Position numbers and translations under genes: made by a program
Assembly: GCF_003945595.2 (NCBI RefSeq)
Contig: NW_024104402.1
Location: 558,001 to 622,000, forward strand
Length of the DNA stretch: 64,000 bases
DNA from: Pipra filicauda
Taxonomy: Eukaryota > Chordata > Aves > Passeriformes > Pipridae
Direction: 5' to 3'
The notes under the pieces: model-generated
Seen by the model: only the letters and a program-made list of their open reading frames with translations
What the model was told of the DNA's origin: nothing
Database searches by the model: none
Shown here: positions 1 through 14,300 of the stretch, one piece after another
How the letters are laid out: each line of letters begins with the position of its first letter
How positions within the stretch are numbered: position 1 is the stretch's first letter

Positions 1-2346
1 AGTAGTTCACTAGGCAGGGAATGTTATCAGGTGCTGAGTTCATAAACAAAAATTAAGAACTGATGTTGTGGAAGAGATGTGCTGGTGTCATTTCTTAAAT
101 GTGTTTCCACTCCAAGGATGCTTTCATAAGCCTAGTGGTGCTGTGAGATCAATGAGAGTATTTGACGAGTATGAAGGGCAGATGTGAGCCTGAGTCATCA
201 ATCTTTTCCCTTCCAGTAGGTGTCATTGCAGATGGATTTTGAATTCTGATTTCTTTTGCTCTTCATGTTGGGGCAAGAGCTAGCAGCCGATAGTTTTGTC
301 GGTCTTTTGGAGGTTTAAAAGCACAAAATTTGTTTTTATGATGCTTGCTGCTCCAAACCATACCCTCTGTGTGTGTTACTCACATGAGTAACAGGTATTG
401 CCTGCAGAGAGCATAATAGATGTTATGTCTTTCGTTTAAGCTTTTAGACACACTAGAAAAGTTGGTCATTATGGCCACTTTTTTCCTTTGTTTAAATCTT
501 CTTGAAGAAATTTAAGTAGATTTGAAGTATGGCTGGGAATGAAGGGTGTGACTTGTGTAGTATATTTCTCCTTGGTGCTAAATATGTGAAGAAAAAAGTA
601 GTCAGACAATGTACCCTTATAGACCCTCGTACTAGGGGTGTCGAATCAGGAGTTTGAATCACTGTTATTTGCATCATTTAATGCTTTAAAATTCTCAGTT
701 TAATCCAGGAAAAACTGTTTTCTTAGGAACTGCTAGCCATCTATGATGTCAGGTGCTGCGGGAAATCCAGATCCGCAACTTCCTATTGTGCTAAGGAAGC
801 GGTGGCTAACTACTTGTTCTAAGGTCGCCATAGTGTAATGTTACACATTTAATACTTTGTATTCATGAGTGCTTCTGAATGACACTGTTTGTTTCAGTAG
901 CACTTCTATAGCATAAGAATTATATGGTTGAGCTAGGACTGTGGTAACAGTTCCTTGCTCAGTGTCTCTCAGTTTTGGTACAATGTGCTACATTTGGCCA
1001 AAATGTGACAGAACTCATTATTTAGAATAGTACTTTAAAGTAAAGAAAAAAATATCTACTGACAGTCAGCTAATCAGAGGAAAAGAGTGTACCCGGTTTG
1101 TGTGGGAATGTACTTTGAATTGTGTGATACCATGACCCAGCATACTGGAGTTTCTCCTGCTCTGAATTGTACCGATGTTGAGAGAATATAATTCTGTTAA
1201 AGCATTACAGGTTTATGCAGTTAGAATTTTGCATGCTTCTTAAGTGCAAAAGCTATATAGAAATACTAGTATGCCTTAAAAAGAATGCTTGATTTAAAAG
1301 CAGCATGGCTATTCCTAATAGTAAGATTAGAACTTGCAGTGATCGGTCTTTCACGTGCTACTTTTTCTAAAAGCAACATGGTACCATTTAAATGTCATCT
1401 CACACTTTTCATGACTAAACTTGGGTACCTAAACATACTAGTTCCCAAAATTTAAAGGACTCATAGTATTAGGTCAAGTATTAAAGGTATATAAAGGTCA
1501 AGTATTAAGAAATAAAAATTAAAATACCAAAAGGCAGGTGCAAAAATGGGATTATGTAATACAGTAAACAGTGTTACTTGATTTTCTCTCTGAGGATAAC
1601 AAACTCAACTGTTGATTGCAAAAGAATTCATATGTTTGGTATTTTAATAGGCTTGGCAAGTACTGTCCAAGTGCTGGGACATTTGTGATTTTTTTTTAGT
1701 GAAAGCAATGGGAGGATTGAGTGTCTTTTTACAAGTATGGGATCTCACTTGTGAAGCTCTGGTGTCTGAAAATCTTACATGTTTAAAGAATCAAACTTTC
1801 ATGAGCCCAGCTCCATAGCTACAAGGACTAAGCAGTAAATATTGCACACTACATGGTGATATTATTACTACTCTTCATTATGAGAACTTTTATACCGTTA
1901 GCATGCTTTGGATGATATTGTAATTGTGAATATCAATCAAGAAGAGAGGAACTGCAATTTTTTCAGTCAGAGACCATTTCTTTGTCTTTAGTAATAGCAA
2001 ACAGTATTAGAGTAATGGACTGCTATAGGATATTTTCCATTGTAAAAATTCTTTCTTGCACCAGCAATTAGTGTTCTACTGTGAAGTTTTGCCTCCTTTT
2101 ATTAAACAAAAGCCTGTAAACCTCCTGTAAGATTTTTTTATATGATTAGATGTTTTAACAAAATTTATTTTCAGTATAATAATCTCAATTTTAATTGCAG
2201 TGTGCACACCACGAATCCCTCAGCCTCAGTTAACTATGTAGTGAAAGCAAGAGAGCTCTCTTTCAGTGTTTTGTCCCTCAGTTCTATCAAACACTCTTTT
2301 GAAATAGAAGAGGATAATTAGGATCACTTAGGACCTCTATCAGTCT

Positions 2347-2380
2347 GTTTTTGTTGTTGTTGTTGTTTTTGTTTGTTTTA
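2347..2380. repeat. GTT/GTTT simple repeat
   Basis: TTGTTGTTG units passing into GTTT units, about 34 bp, in intron 1. Confidence 0.88.
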
Positions 2381-5300
2381 ATTGGACAATCTCAGCTATA
2401 AATCCATCTTTAAAAGGACTTCTCTTGCTTTCTGGTGAGCTTTTGCTTTTTATGTTTTGGTTTTTATCTCTTCTGGGAATTACTTTCCAGAAATCAACTC
2501 ACTATTCTGAAGGATAGAGAGTATCTATCTTATTTGTCTCTTATTTCTTACGCATCTGCATATTTTTATTGTTGAGGTCCAGGTTCCATGTGAACACTTA
2601 TGGAACATGCCACTTAGATGCAGAAATGCTTTGGAAATTTGCATCTTTTGGGAGTGCTGATATCTGAGTTTCTTGCGTTTTCAGGAGTAAATAAGGAAAA
2701 AAATCTTGCACATGAAACCTCAGCTGACTTGCTTTGGCAGTGCTATCTGTTGCCAGCAGCATAACCTGGACATCCACTGTGTTTGCAGAAGATAAGATCC
2801 CCTGTCCAGCCTTGGCTGTGTATGTGTAGGAGATACAAATTTTGAATGAACATGCAAATTATTCCTACAGAGCTGCTGATTTAAACTTGTGTTCTCTAGG
2901 ATTTCATGGGTCACAAAACTAGTTTGTGAGGTGTAGAATGGTTTGCTTTATGATAGACAAGGAAGAAACTGTGTGTTGGTGTGTTCAGGTTAGATCTTGC
3001 CGTTGTTCTCTCCATAATTTTATTGATTTAGAGGATCATAGGTTATTTAATGTAGGCTGTCCATCCTGTGTCAGAGAGACCTCAGGGGGATCATATTTAA
3101 TCCTGATCTGTAGAAAGATTTCAGAAGATGCCCCCTCAGAGTATTATCTTGTCATACGGGAAACTGCTGCTCATGTTGAGGCTCCTTATTTGTCTGGGCT
3201 AAGTCCTGTTTATGTATTTTACTTTTTTAATGTAAGGTGAGAAAATTGGAAACCCTGAACTCATCCACCTTTTTAAATGGCTGTCTATTGCCAAAAGCCT
3301 TTGATGTCACCTGGTCTAGTCTCTATGTTGACGTGCTCGAAGGACACTTTTAGAATAATTTTTTTTCGTTTTTATTTATTAGCTGTGACCATCTTTTTTG
3401 TGACCTTCAGAGTATTGGAATTTTACTGGGACTTAACTTTTCATCTGGCATTGATGATGCCATTGAAAAGTAGAAGCTCAATCTGAGGTTAAACCAGTAC
3501 ATCTTTTTGAGATCTTTAGCAGACTTGACAAAAATGCGTATTTTGCTTTATGTGATGTCTGTTTTGAGCTCAAACTTTGCATTTATTTGTAATTATCCTT
3601 TTGTACCATTATTTCTTTGCTGGTGCAAAACAACCGCACAACTGTGCTGGTCACAGAAAGAAGAGGAATTACATTTCTCTGTCAAAAGGAGACAAATGAG
3701 GAAGGGTTATTATCTCTGTCCTACTTTTTAATATCCATCATGTGACTAAGTGGGCAAATAATAGTGCTGTTGTATATTATTCCTATAACTTTATAATCAG
3801 TAAAGTGTGACTACTTTAGTAAAATGTTTGTGGTACATTTAGGGTTTGTAGCTGGCACATTTTATACTAGTAAAAATGCTTGAATTTCTGCTGATAATGG
3901 CACCTATAGCTCTGCTGTTGAGGAGCCATAGGCTGTGTCTAATAAGTTCATTTTCTTTCTTTTCTAAAATCTATATACTTTCCTTCTCTGGGACTAAGTT
4001 GGGGGAAAGAAATCGTGTATCTTCTGCCCTAGGACTCGTGCAGAGTTGTGTTTTTAGGGCAAACATAACTTGAAGAATTATTTGGAAAACACTGAAATTC
4101 TTTACTATTAGTAATTATAGTACCAGAAACTACCAGATACCCTGCTACAAAGACAGAGGAGAAAGAAATCTTTCTACTTTGAGTTCGATTAAAACATATG
4201 GTTCTTTTCCCCCTTTATGCTTCTCTGTATCCAAGACTGTAGAGAGAGAAATTGCATGTTTACAGGGAGCAGAAGTATATGCAAGACAGGTGACAAGAAT
4301 GGCAAAGCATTTATCTGTATTCTCACAGAGACAGTATTTGGCTGTTTCCAGAAAAATGGTTCACTTGTGTAAATCACAGCTTAAGACAATTTTTCTTATT
4401 TTTTTTGCTGTCAACTCTGTAGGAATCATGTTGAACTTTGTTTCCTAAGAAACAAAAAGAAGAAGCCCAACCTCTGGCCACTGAATTGTGGTCTTTCTAG
4501 ACGCTTTATTTAAGACTGTCGTTTTTTTTGTATTTCAAAATTCAGCTCAATCTACACGAGATTGCCCTGCCTAAGATTCTATGATCTTGCTCCTTTATTC
4601 CAAGGCAAAAAAGCTATATCTTTTTAGTGTCAACATTTCTAAGGTTCTAGTGAAAATCAAAATCACTTCTGCTCCCTGGTGTTAGTTCTATTCACCAACT
4701 CGGATTTATCTACTTATTGTTGCACTCTCAATGTTAGTCTAACCATCATCATCTAAGAAATTCTTGTACTCTGTCAGCTGCTTTCTAAGACTGCTCCTGG
4801 ATAATGCTCTCAGGGAGGCAGGTCCAGGCTTCCTCTGTGTGTCTGTCAGCTGTGGTTTGCAAACAGAAATTCTAGCAGTGCAGCAATTAGTCACATCCTA
4901 GTTTTGAATGGCAACAGATCTTTTCCTCACCCTCTCTTTTTGTTAACTATGCATTGTTATGACTTTGGATGACTAGCTGTTGGACTTTTTTAATAAAGAT
5001 GCTGTGTATTTCTACCACCTCATTCTATGAGAGAGGCTTTGTGCCTCTCTTTGGTCCCTTTTCATTAGATTCTAGTAAAGAGAAAAAACTTATGAAAGAA
5101 GAGATTATCTTTTCTCAGAAAAAGAGCCAAACAGGTTTCACAAGAATGTAGAAGGAAATTGTTTTGTTTTCATCTTTTGTATTCCCCCAGTAGTCTGACA
5201 CCCTAGTTCTCAAAAACCTCAACAAACAGTTGAAGTAATTGTAAGTTAAGGTATCTGCTGTCAGATTTATTTTCTTGTTCTTGTCTAGAATAAATGCTGT

Positions 5301-5960
5301 GTGTCTCTGCCCTAACTCCAGATGACAGTCAAGCACAAATGTTAAACAGTAGGTTCTAAGTATAGCTACAAAATTTTATCAGATGGAATTCTATTAATTG
5401 GTTTGGCAGCAGTTCTATGAATTTTCACAAGGAATTTCGTGATTAGTTGTGTATTTCGGATTTCAGGGAATGTAACTGAATGAATAGCACAGTTGCCACA
5501 TAAGGAGAACTTTTTTAATTATTCATTCCATGTGCAGCCTGTTCTGTCTTTTGAATTACTTAGGTGACAGAGGAAAACCAAGCTTCAGCATGGGAGGAAT
5601 TGTTTGTCTGTCCTTGAATTTTATGCAGTCCAGATCTTTCTTTCTAGAAACAAAATCTGTTGTTTATTCATTTGCAGAAAGGTAATCTCCCAAATTATTT
5701 CAATAATCATAGCCATCGATGAAGGCCATCCCCCTTTGGATCCTTTAATAACTGTGCTGGAGGAAAACAAGAGTAAAATTAATTTTAACGTTATGCTTCA
5801 AATGTGAAATGGGTCATGCATAGAAACACATGAAAATGTTGCTTGTATAATGCTTAGGAAACCTACAGCATGGATACATTCTGGATTACTAGGGACAGTG
5901 TTAGGAAACCAGTCTTTGTTCTGAAGGCCCAAAGAAAGTCTGTGGTAGGAACAGTTCCCC

Positions 5961-6315
5961 TCTAGAAGTACTGGTGAGGCTGTACTGTGTCCAGTTCTGG
6001 GCTCCTCATTACCTGAGAGATGTGGAGCTACAAGACAGTCCATTGAAGGGCCACTTCGAGATCCTGTCGATGGTTAGGAAACTGGACCATCTCTCCCAAG
6101 GAAAGGCTGAGAGAACTGGGACCATTTAGCCCAGAGAAGAGAAGGCTCAGAGGTCATCTGATCAATCTATATAAACAGCTGAAGGGAAAGTGTAAAGAAG
6201 ATGGAATCAGGCTCTTTTCAGTGGTGCCCAGTGACAAGTCAAGTGACTTCCCAAGCAAAAATAAAAATTGTAGGCCCAAGCTGAACAGTAAGAGCTTCCA
6301 GAATTGGAAATTCTG
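5961..6315 (+). mobile_element. CR1 LINE 3' fragment, sense
   Basis: The + strand carries GTGTCCAGTTCTGGGCTCCT, GGAAAGGCTGAGAGAACTGG, AGAGAAGAGAAGGCTCAGAG and GGCTCTTTTCAGTGGTGCCC in CR1 order. This is the region at the end of the reverse transcriptase frame and after it. The copy is about 350 bp, lacks both ends and is diverged. Confidence 0.93.
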
Positions 6316-9300
6316 TTCCAAAGCTTCAGTGTTTTGACTACAAACATTAATTTATGATCTTCCCACATGCAAAGTCAAATAAAAATAATTTAATGTAAGT
6401 CTAGTTAAGGAAATAATTTTTCAAATTATTTTTTCTTGATGAAAATTAGACATCGAGAAAAGATCGTGGGTTTTTGATATGCAATGGAATGTTTACTGCG
6501 AAACCAAATACTCTTAAATAGTTGATTTTTCTGTAATGAAAAACAGGCTTTGGAGTGTTTGCTGGTGGGTTCCTGCTCAAATGTGACACCTGGGGTTCAT
6601 TCTCCATTTGCACTTGATGGGGGAACTGCCTTCTTCAAAGAATGAAAGCAACATAATGTTGAAACCATGTAATGTGTACCATTCCAAGAGATTTATTACA
6701 GCAACTCAAATCACTTGAATGGGTTAATTCACCAAACTGTTGCCTTAATAAGGCATTAAGGCATTTTTCTTTTCTGAATATGATATTTGGAGGGACTGAT
6801 TTCTTTTTTTCCTCAGAAAGTTTAGATTTCCAACTGAAAAATCATGTCTTTCCCTTAGCCTATTCTTGGGCTTATATGGTGCAATGTTTCATTTGTTTAT
6901 ACTAAAGATAAATCAATTGACTCTCACTTCATCACCTCCAGATGATCTCTAAGGACATAGTTTATATTCCTCCATTGAAGAAGTCATGACTTAATAGGAC
7001 CTAAATTATATCATAATTAAGCTAAGCAGTCCTCCTATAAGCCTCTAGCTTAAGTATCTTTTGTCTGTCTGTCAGTCAAAATGGCATTTTTTACAGCAGA
7101 AGCACTTGGTAGGACAAGGGGTGAGATAATTCCCCTGATGACCATTTTATGCCATGCTTCACAAGGACAAAGTCCCAGTTAAGTGCTGACCAGTTTTTCA
7201 TGTTAAGTGGTCTCAAGTTGTCATATCTGTAAAAGTCTGGAGGGAAGATTCATGTTCATATCTTAAAGAGATCAGAGGGAGAGAGGAAAGAGCGTGATCT
7301 GCCTTTTCCTTGAGGAAAACCAAGTTTTCTGGGTGGTTCTAGGGCTTTTCTGGAACATGTTCTACCAGGCTGAAAGATGTTTTTTGAGGGATTTATTATT
7401 GAATCTTCATTACAATTTTTTTTTTTTTTACCAAGAGCTTTGTGCATCATCTTTTAAAAAAATATTTTGCTTGGATTTGGTTTGATAAAATGAAAATATT
7501 TTAGGAATACAGAATAAGATATTTCTTTGATTCAGTTTGAAGTGGGGCTAGAGTAAACCTGTTGCTTAATACACCTGCATACCATTAAAAACTATATTTT
7601 TCCTAATTAAAGCAACATGAATAGTAATATCAAAAATATCCAACCAGAACTGAACATCTAAACCATACTAGAAGTTGATTAAAGTAGATAACAGAGCAAG
7701 GAGCTACAGGCTTAGGAGCTTGCCTTCATGCATCGTGCTTTTCATAGCCAGCAGTCACATCACCTTCTGAACTGATTCTGTCAGCACTCACAGGCAGGGT
7801 CAGGTCAGGTCAATACTTAAATGGGAAAACGTCCTGGTGCTGTAGAAAATGCTTTTCTTGATTTGGTAGTTGGGTCTTTTTCTCATAACGGTTGCAAAAA
7901 AGTGAGGCTTTGGGACAATGTCTGAGAAGAACAGGAAATGTAACCAAAGGCTTAAGAGTATTTAATTTTTGAAAATTTTGAAGTAATTTCTGCAGAAATT
8001 TTGAGCTCTGCTCTAATCTTTCAGCTTTTCCAAATTACAGCCAAAGCAGTTATGTTTCTGTTTACCTATATTTTCAGTGTTTTAATTTGTTAGTCATCCT
8101 CTTGATATAGGTAGGAAAGTAGATTATGTTCCTGGCTGAATTTTAACAGCATTATGAGGTTAGCTTATTGTGTTAACAATGTTATTATGATAGTGATAGG
8201 CTATCTTAGCCTAGAAACTTGGCATGTTTCAATAATATAATTCTTTTGAAGGGTTTGTATGAAGTCAAATGTTTGGGGTTTTAAATGCAAAATTTGAAGT
8301 TTCAGTTAAGACATAAATTAAACTTCAGGTTTAGAAGTTAATTATTGAGAGTTCATTTTTTTCCCTCTGTAATTGTTTTAGGTTGTAAACCATAGTGTAC
8401 ATGTTCTGTATGACATATCAAAAAATTAGTTTAGATTTTACTGTAATTGTTAACACAAGCAATGCCGGCTTTTTAAGAGATACATACTTGAAGCAGAACC
8501 TGAAATAATTATGAAGAGATGTTTTTAGTTTTATGTCATCTACATTTTGAGGTTTTTAAAGCTTAAGCTGACACTGACATTAAGCTAAAAAAGCTGGAGA
8601 ATTTAGTTTTACTTTATATAATACCTCAAGGTTTTTTTTTACTTCAAGATGTAGTTTAACCAGTTTTTCAAAATGTTATTATACCACTTACAGAGATGTG
8701 TTTCTGATTTGGGACAGCACTTTTATCTATCATTTAATTTAAATGAAAAGTAATTTATTATTCATAAAAGCGTCAAAGCTGTCTAATCTGGACTGATAAA
8801 GATTAGTCATGTGCTCATATTAAAATTTAGATTTGTTACAAACTTAAATTATTATACTGTTATAGTATTATCAAGGAAATTGGTTTATCCACAATATATT
8901 TATTTTACTTGGAATGGTTTATTGATTTTGGCATGTTCACATGGTAATCAGAACTACTGAGCACTTGAAATAGCTTTCAAAGAAAAGTTATAATTTTCCT
9001 TGAACTTAAGTGTCAGAAAGTGAAAGTTCTCATAGCCATCATTAATAATTTGGTTGAATGTTTAACTGAGATGCCACTGAATGTTCTTTTCAAAAACACG
9101 TATTCAAGATTTTCTGCCCAGGGAGATGCTGATGTGTCATCTGTAGTATGAATTTCCCCTGGTGCAATAGTGAAACACCCTACAGAATGTTATAGATATG
9201 TATAAACTACCTGCATTAGGGCACAGATTGCTCTGATTACTCCATGGGCTACAAAAGACTTTAATTTCTACAAGAAATAACCAGTATCATTATTTGCATT

Positions 9301-10023
9301 ACTGTTGTAGCTACTGCAATAGTCATGGACTTTAAAAATGCAGTGCTTGATTTGCACAGAAAAGGTCAGAATCAGCCAAGATTGCCTTAAGTCTTGGTAG
9401 CAAAAGATATGATTGAATTCTTAAGTCAGGCTTATGATACCTATCGGTTTTATATTGTAAAAGATAGAAACCACAAAGAATTCCAGTGCGTACACCATCT
9501 GATAACACCTCTACTGTACTGCATTTAAAACAAGATGTCTCTGTGAGACCACTACTGTTTAAAAAGCAGGTTTTTTTGTTAATTTACCTAGCTGCTAGAG
9601 GATACATATATTCTTAAAACTCCAGAGAAATACTGTATTTCTTCTTCAAAATAACTGTCCTCAGCCTAGTTGCAAAAGACTCCCCTTTAACTAGGATTCC
9701 TCATCACTGCTGAGAGGCTTCCTGGTAGACTCCTTTTCTTTTGAATAGGATCTGTAAGATGGTGCCTGATGCTTATTCTTTTATGAAAGCCCTGGGTATT
9801 CAGATATTACTTCAGAAGATACAGTGAATGATCCTTCCAACCATTTTTCTTAGGGTTCTAATTTCATTTCACTGCTTGATCCTCTTAGCTTTTTCAGGGG
9901 AGTTCCTTCATAGTACCTATTGCTTTGGGCTGCAGACAGGGTGGATCTAGACCAGTATCTGTATGCCCAGGTCAGTCTGAATCTTTTGCTTTAAAAACAC
10001 ACATCCTCTCATGTTAGCCATGT

Positions 10024-10112
10024 TAGCCAAAAAAAAGCCCAAAAACCTAACCAAAACCGCAATCAATCAAACAAAAAAACCCCAAATGTGCAAAAAAAAC
10101 CTCCAACCAAGC
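10024..10112. repeat. A/C-rich low-complexity tract
   Basis: Runs of six to eight A separated by CC or CCC over about 90 bp, preceded by a 10-bp tandem pair (CATGTTAGCC near 10009-10028). Confidence 0.8.
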
Positions 10113-11327
10113 CTTCCATCCTAACAGCAATGTCCAACCTGTAATTGCTGAAATATTCATTGGATCATATTTGATAAATATTTTTGGAGACTCCGTTTTT
10201 GGAGGTCTTGGTATTGTTTGTCTGTGGATTAGCACTGTTTTGCATCAGAATGATGTTCCTATGCTGAAAAGCAGTGGATTTCTAAAATAGGAGTAATAAT
10301 TCCTCTTGAGCTGTGAACTGAAATGCCTCTTTTTCTGAGCCAAGGTAAGCACATTTGTTCACAGGATTTTTTTCCTCTTTATACTGTCCAAATATAAACA
10401 GAATTACTAGGTTTTAAGACAGGTTTATGGAAATAAAAGAATGTTAAACATATGCTTTAGATTAGTTCCAAGAGATATTTCTGTGTTTGATTCAGCTGAC
10501 AGACTGCTGAGACGCATATCCAGTCTCAGAACCAGGACCCTGTCTTCAGAAAATTCTTACCTATGCATCCTTCTAGAACAATCTGTGCCTAATTGGGGCA
10601 TAGCTTGTAGGATTTGTAGCTGGCACAGGAAAAAACCTGAGCAGATCTTGGCATTCTGTTCAGATTTGAACTTTCCCCTTCCCAAGGACTGCTGCAACTT
10701 GGATTGGATGTTTCTCTGGGGTTTGAATTCAAGAATCAAGAGAAATGTGTCCAAAGAGTGAGTGCCATAACTTTGGAGAGAATAATGTCAGTTTGAACAA
10801 AGTGATCAGCTTTAGAGGTACCCGAAGGTGGTACTTCTACTGATGGTTTAGCCAAATCTGTGACAGATTACATTTAGGAAAATTTTTCATTTGCCTCTTA
10901 CATTCTGTTGACTATAGGATCAGTTACATCTTAATTTTCCTCTGGCTTCATAAAAGGTATATTGATAAGATACTTGACATAAAGTTACATGTAAATAAAA
11001 TACTTGATTAAGGTGAAGAATTTAAGTAAAAAGAAGAGAAACAACACTGAGGCAGAGGACCAGACCTAGTAATAAAGAAAATGTGTCCAAGCTGAAAATC
11101 CTGTTTATAAATTGGTCATAGTTATAGTAAAATCATTGTGTTCTCACGTCTAGCTCACACTTTTCACTCCTGATTACATATTGTATTTTTTACTTTGCCG
11201 AATTGGAGAATGAAATCTGTAGATACGACGTAGTTTTATAATAATGCTCTAAAAGACTGGATGAAAAAGTATTGCTTTACTGCTTTGATTCTTTCTGTTT
11301 ATGTGGTATATTTCTTGTGACTAAATC

Positions 11328-11374
11328 TAGTTGTGTATAATGTTAGTTGCATATAATCTAGTTGCATATAATGT
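11328..11374. repeat. 15-16 bp tandem repeat, three copies
   Basis: Units TAGTTGTGTATAATGT, TAGTTGCATATAATC and TAGTTGCATATAATGT lie head to tail. Confidence 0.85.
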
Positions 11375-14300
11375 TAAAAATAAAATTTTCCAAATGATAG
11401 GATAACGTATTTTACGAACAAAGCTCCTGAAAATGTCAGACTGTGTTATAGGTGCATACAAACATTATACATACATACCACTGGGGAAAAAAACCCAAAA
11501 CATACTTAAGGGTAGAAATAACTTAAAAAAATCTATGCATTTTAGTATTTTGAGGTGAGTGGTAGTCAGATGTCTCCATTTTATCAAGACAGTCTACGTG
11601 CAGAATGAGTGGATTAATTCTATGTTTTGGTTAACTGACAACTGTATAAACCTTCTCTTGACTTTTAGAACTGTGTTAATCCCTGTTCCCTGTTTATAAT
11701 CTCTCTACAAGAGCAAGCAAGGTGAATGATGCTTTATCTTAGATCAAGACAAGGCATCAGACGGCATTTGGAAATTGCCTGAAGATTTACTGTGGCAAGT
11801 GTGACATTTTAAGTGAAATAGCCTTCCAGAGTACTTAAAGAAATAACAGGAATATTTGAGAACTGATAAATGTTTTGGGTTTTTTTTAGATCAAGGTTGC
11901 ACATTAGATGATATTTGTGTTTTTAGTTACAAGTTCCTCTTCTACTAACTGTTTTTTCAATTGCTGTGTCTTCTGCCATAGAAATTAATACCTAGAAATA
12001 CATAGAAAATGAATAGCCTTTGAAACATTATTCGATAATAAATTAATGTATGAATAACTGTGGTTTTATCTTTTGCAGGTTACAGCCTATGCTTATGGTA
12101 ATAAGTATTCCATTCCATTCCCTTACTGGGGTTATTCAACTGAATCAGTATTCTGGAGATAAATATAATTTTTGAGCAGAAGAGTTGTATTTTCTTGAAA
12201 GTGTTGCACATGAATGTTCTTCATCCATCTTCTCCATTTAAGTAGTTTTTAATAATTAAGTTTGTGAGCCCACAGGGTCAACAGCTTTCATTGCCTACCA
12301 AATACACATTGACTTCTGAGTCCCTTTAGTATTGCATTTTCATATGCTTCTTTCCTGTTTTGTTTATGGGTCTGGTACATATGGGGGTTTTACTTGTTTT
12401 AGCAGATGGTCTTTTGTGTAAATACTTTTGTAGCCTCAATCCCATTTTTAGTTTTTTTTCTAAACAAGGGTTCAGATGATGTCCCAGCTTTAAGTGGTAT
12501 CCTGGCTCTTCTCACCTTTCTGAGTAGGAAGTTAGATGGCGGGATGGTAAATTATAAAGTGTTATAGAGTCCTTGGCTTTCTTTTTCTGTAGGAAAACAC
12601 CTCTGTCTAACTCCTGTAGAACACCTGTAGGCCTGAACTTCTCAAGAACTTGCGAAGAAATCTGGTGCATCTGCAGTCTCCAGGGTTGGCGAGATAGTGT
12701 TCTCTTCTGCTCCAAACCTTCTTTGGTTGACAATGAAATGCAGTCCATTGAAGTACAGAATGTTGTGCTTATCTCAGCTTTTTTCGCTCGCAGCTCTGCT
12801 ACTGCCTTCTTCCCACTGTTCCTTATTTTAAGCCAACTGCTAATTTTATCAGGATAACCTTTCTGTATAAAAGAACCTTTCAAAAATTGTCACTGATTAC
12901 TCTGTGACTTCACTCTTGAATATTCAGATGATAAGTTCTTGCACAGAGAAGTTTTTCATTAATATATCCCATAGGAGAGAAGACTGAATAGCTGTTTAAT
13001 ATACTTGGTCAGAAATATGAAAGAAAATTTTACATTCTGTGATTTTTTTTTTCCCCTATATAATACTAGAAGATCTAGTATAAATTTCAAAAATAGTAGA
13101 TGGAAAATTAGTAGTGAAAAACTGTTGTAAATCTCCTATGGATATGCAATGACTGAGTGAAGAGTTGTTTGAAGGGTTTTAGTGATAATGAAGAAATTTT
13201 GTACCTCAAGCAAATTTAATTCATTAACTTCTGAGGTCAGAAGCATCCAAAATAACCTTTTTCTCAAAAGAAATTTTTGAAGTGGTCTTGGCTAAGTAAT
13301 TTTAACTGTGGGAAGAATTTTTGTCATTCAGTTTCCCTTTCTAGCCTGAATTTTGTTACAAAATTTATTTGAAATTAATTCTGTTCTGATTTTATAGCCA
13401 TAATTGTCTCAATTCTCCCATAATTAAGTGGCTACAGCATGATAATCTTTACTAAAGTAGTTTCTTAGCTTGTAAACTGTTTAGAATGGGAAATCAGTGT
13501 TTCCGCCTTGATTTTAGACTGCCTTGGTTTGTCAGTCTGTGATAGGTTTGTAGGTTTGTATGCTTTTCACCATATGTATTCCAGAGTGAAGGACTGCTTT
13601 CTAACTTTGTGACTGACAAATCCTAACCAAATGGTTTAATACTGCTTGCTGATTTGTTAAGGGATCTCTTTCAGGTCATCAGATCTAGTGACCCAAAAGA
13701 GCTGAATAGCTGGACTGCCTCCCTCCTAAGTTACTTGCAACTGATTGCACTGCCTCTTCTCTTCACAGATCCTGTGCTTCTGGGTTTTTTTCCTTTTTTT
13801 TTGGCCTCCTTTTTTTTATCTTGTTGCTAGTACTAGGGGAGTTATGTTTGTCAGTTTAATTATTTAAAGATATTATTTATTATTTATAAGATATAAACTT
13901 AAGTCCATGCATTGTCTTATGAGGAAAGAAGGAAGTTGGATATTTTTTGAGATGAGATTCCATTCCTTGGTAACTTACCTTCAGGCTTTAGTATGTCACA
14001 TTATTGTACCACCAGTTATTATAATCAGAATTGTTTCTTTCATATGAATAGTTAATAAAGGATAACAGGACATTATTTGTCTCCAAACCATTCTGGAGTG
14101 TATGATATTTCTAATTTTTATGTGAGAAGATTTTTTAACTAAGAACATGCAAGTAATTTTGCTGTCTTCTTTTTCAAGGGGCATATTAGAAATTTTTTCC
14201 TCAGACTGTAAAAACCTGGTGATTAAAGTGTCAAGATCATGTAGAATTTGTAAAAAACCACCAACCCCACTCAGTTAAACCACAAGGTCTCCTATTGGCA

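Noticed and set aside
2926..3240. 104-codon + strand open frame in intron 1
   Set aside because: No motif or repeat-family match; length is within what a 64-kb window gives by chance.
10441..10761. 106-codon + strand open frame in intron 1
   Set aside because: No recognised family, no start context or splice evidence, and a competing open frame on the other strand.
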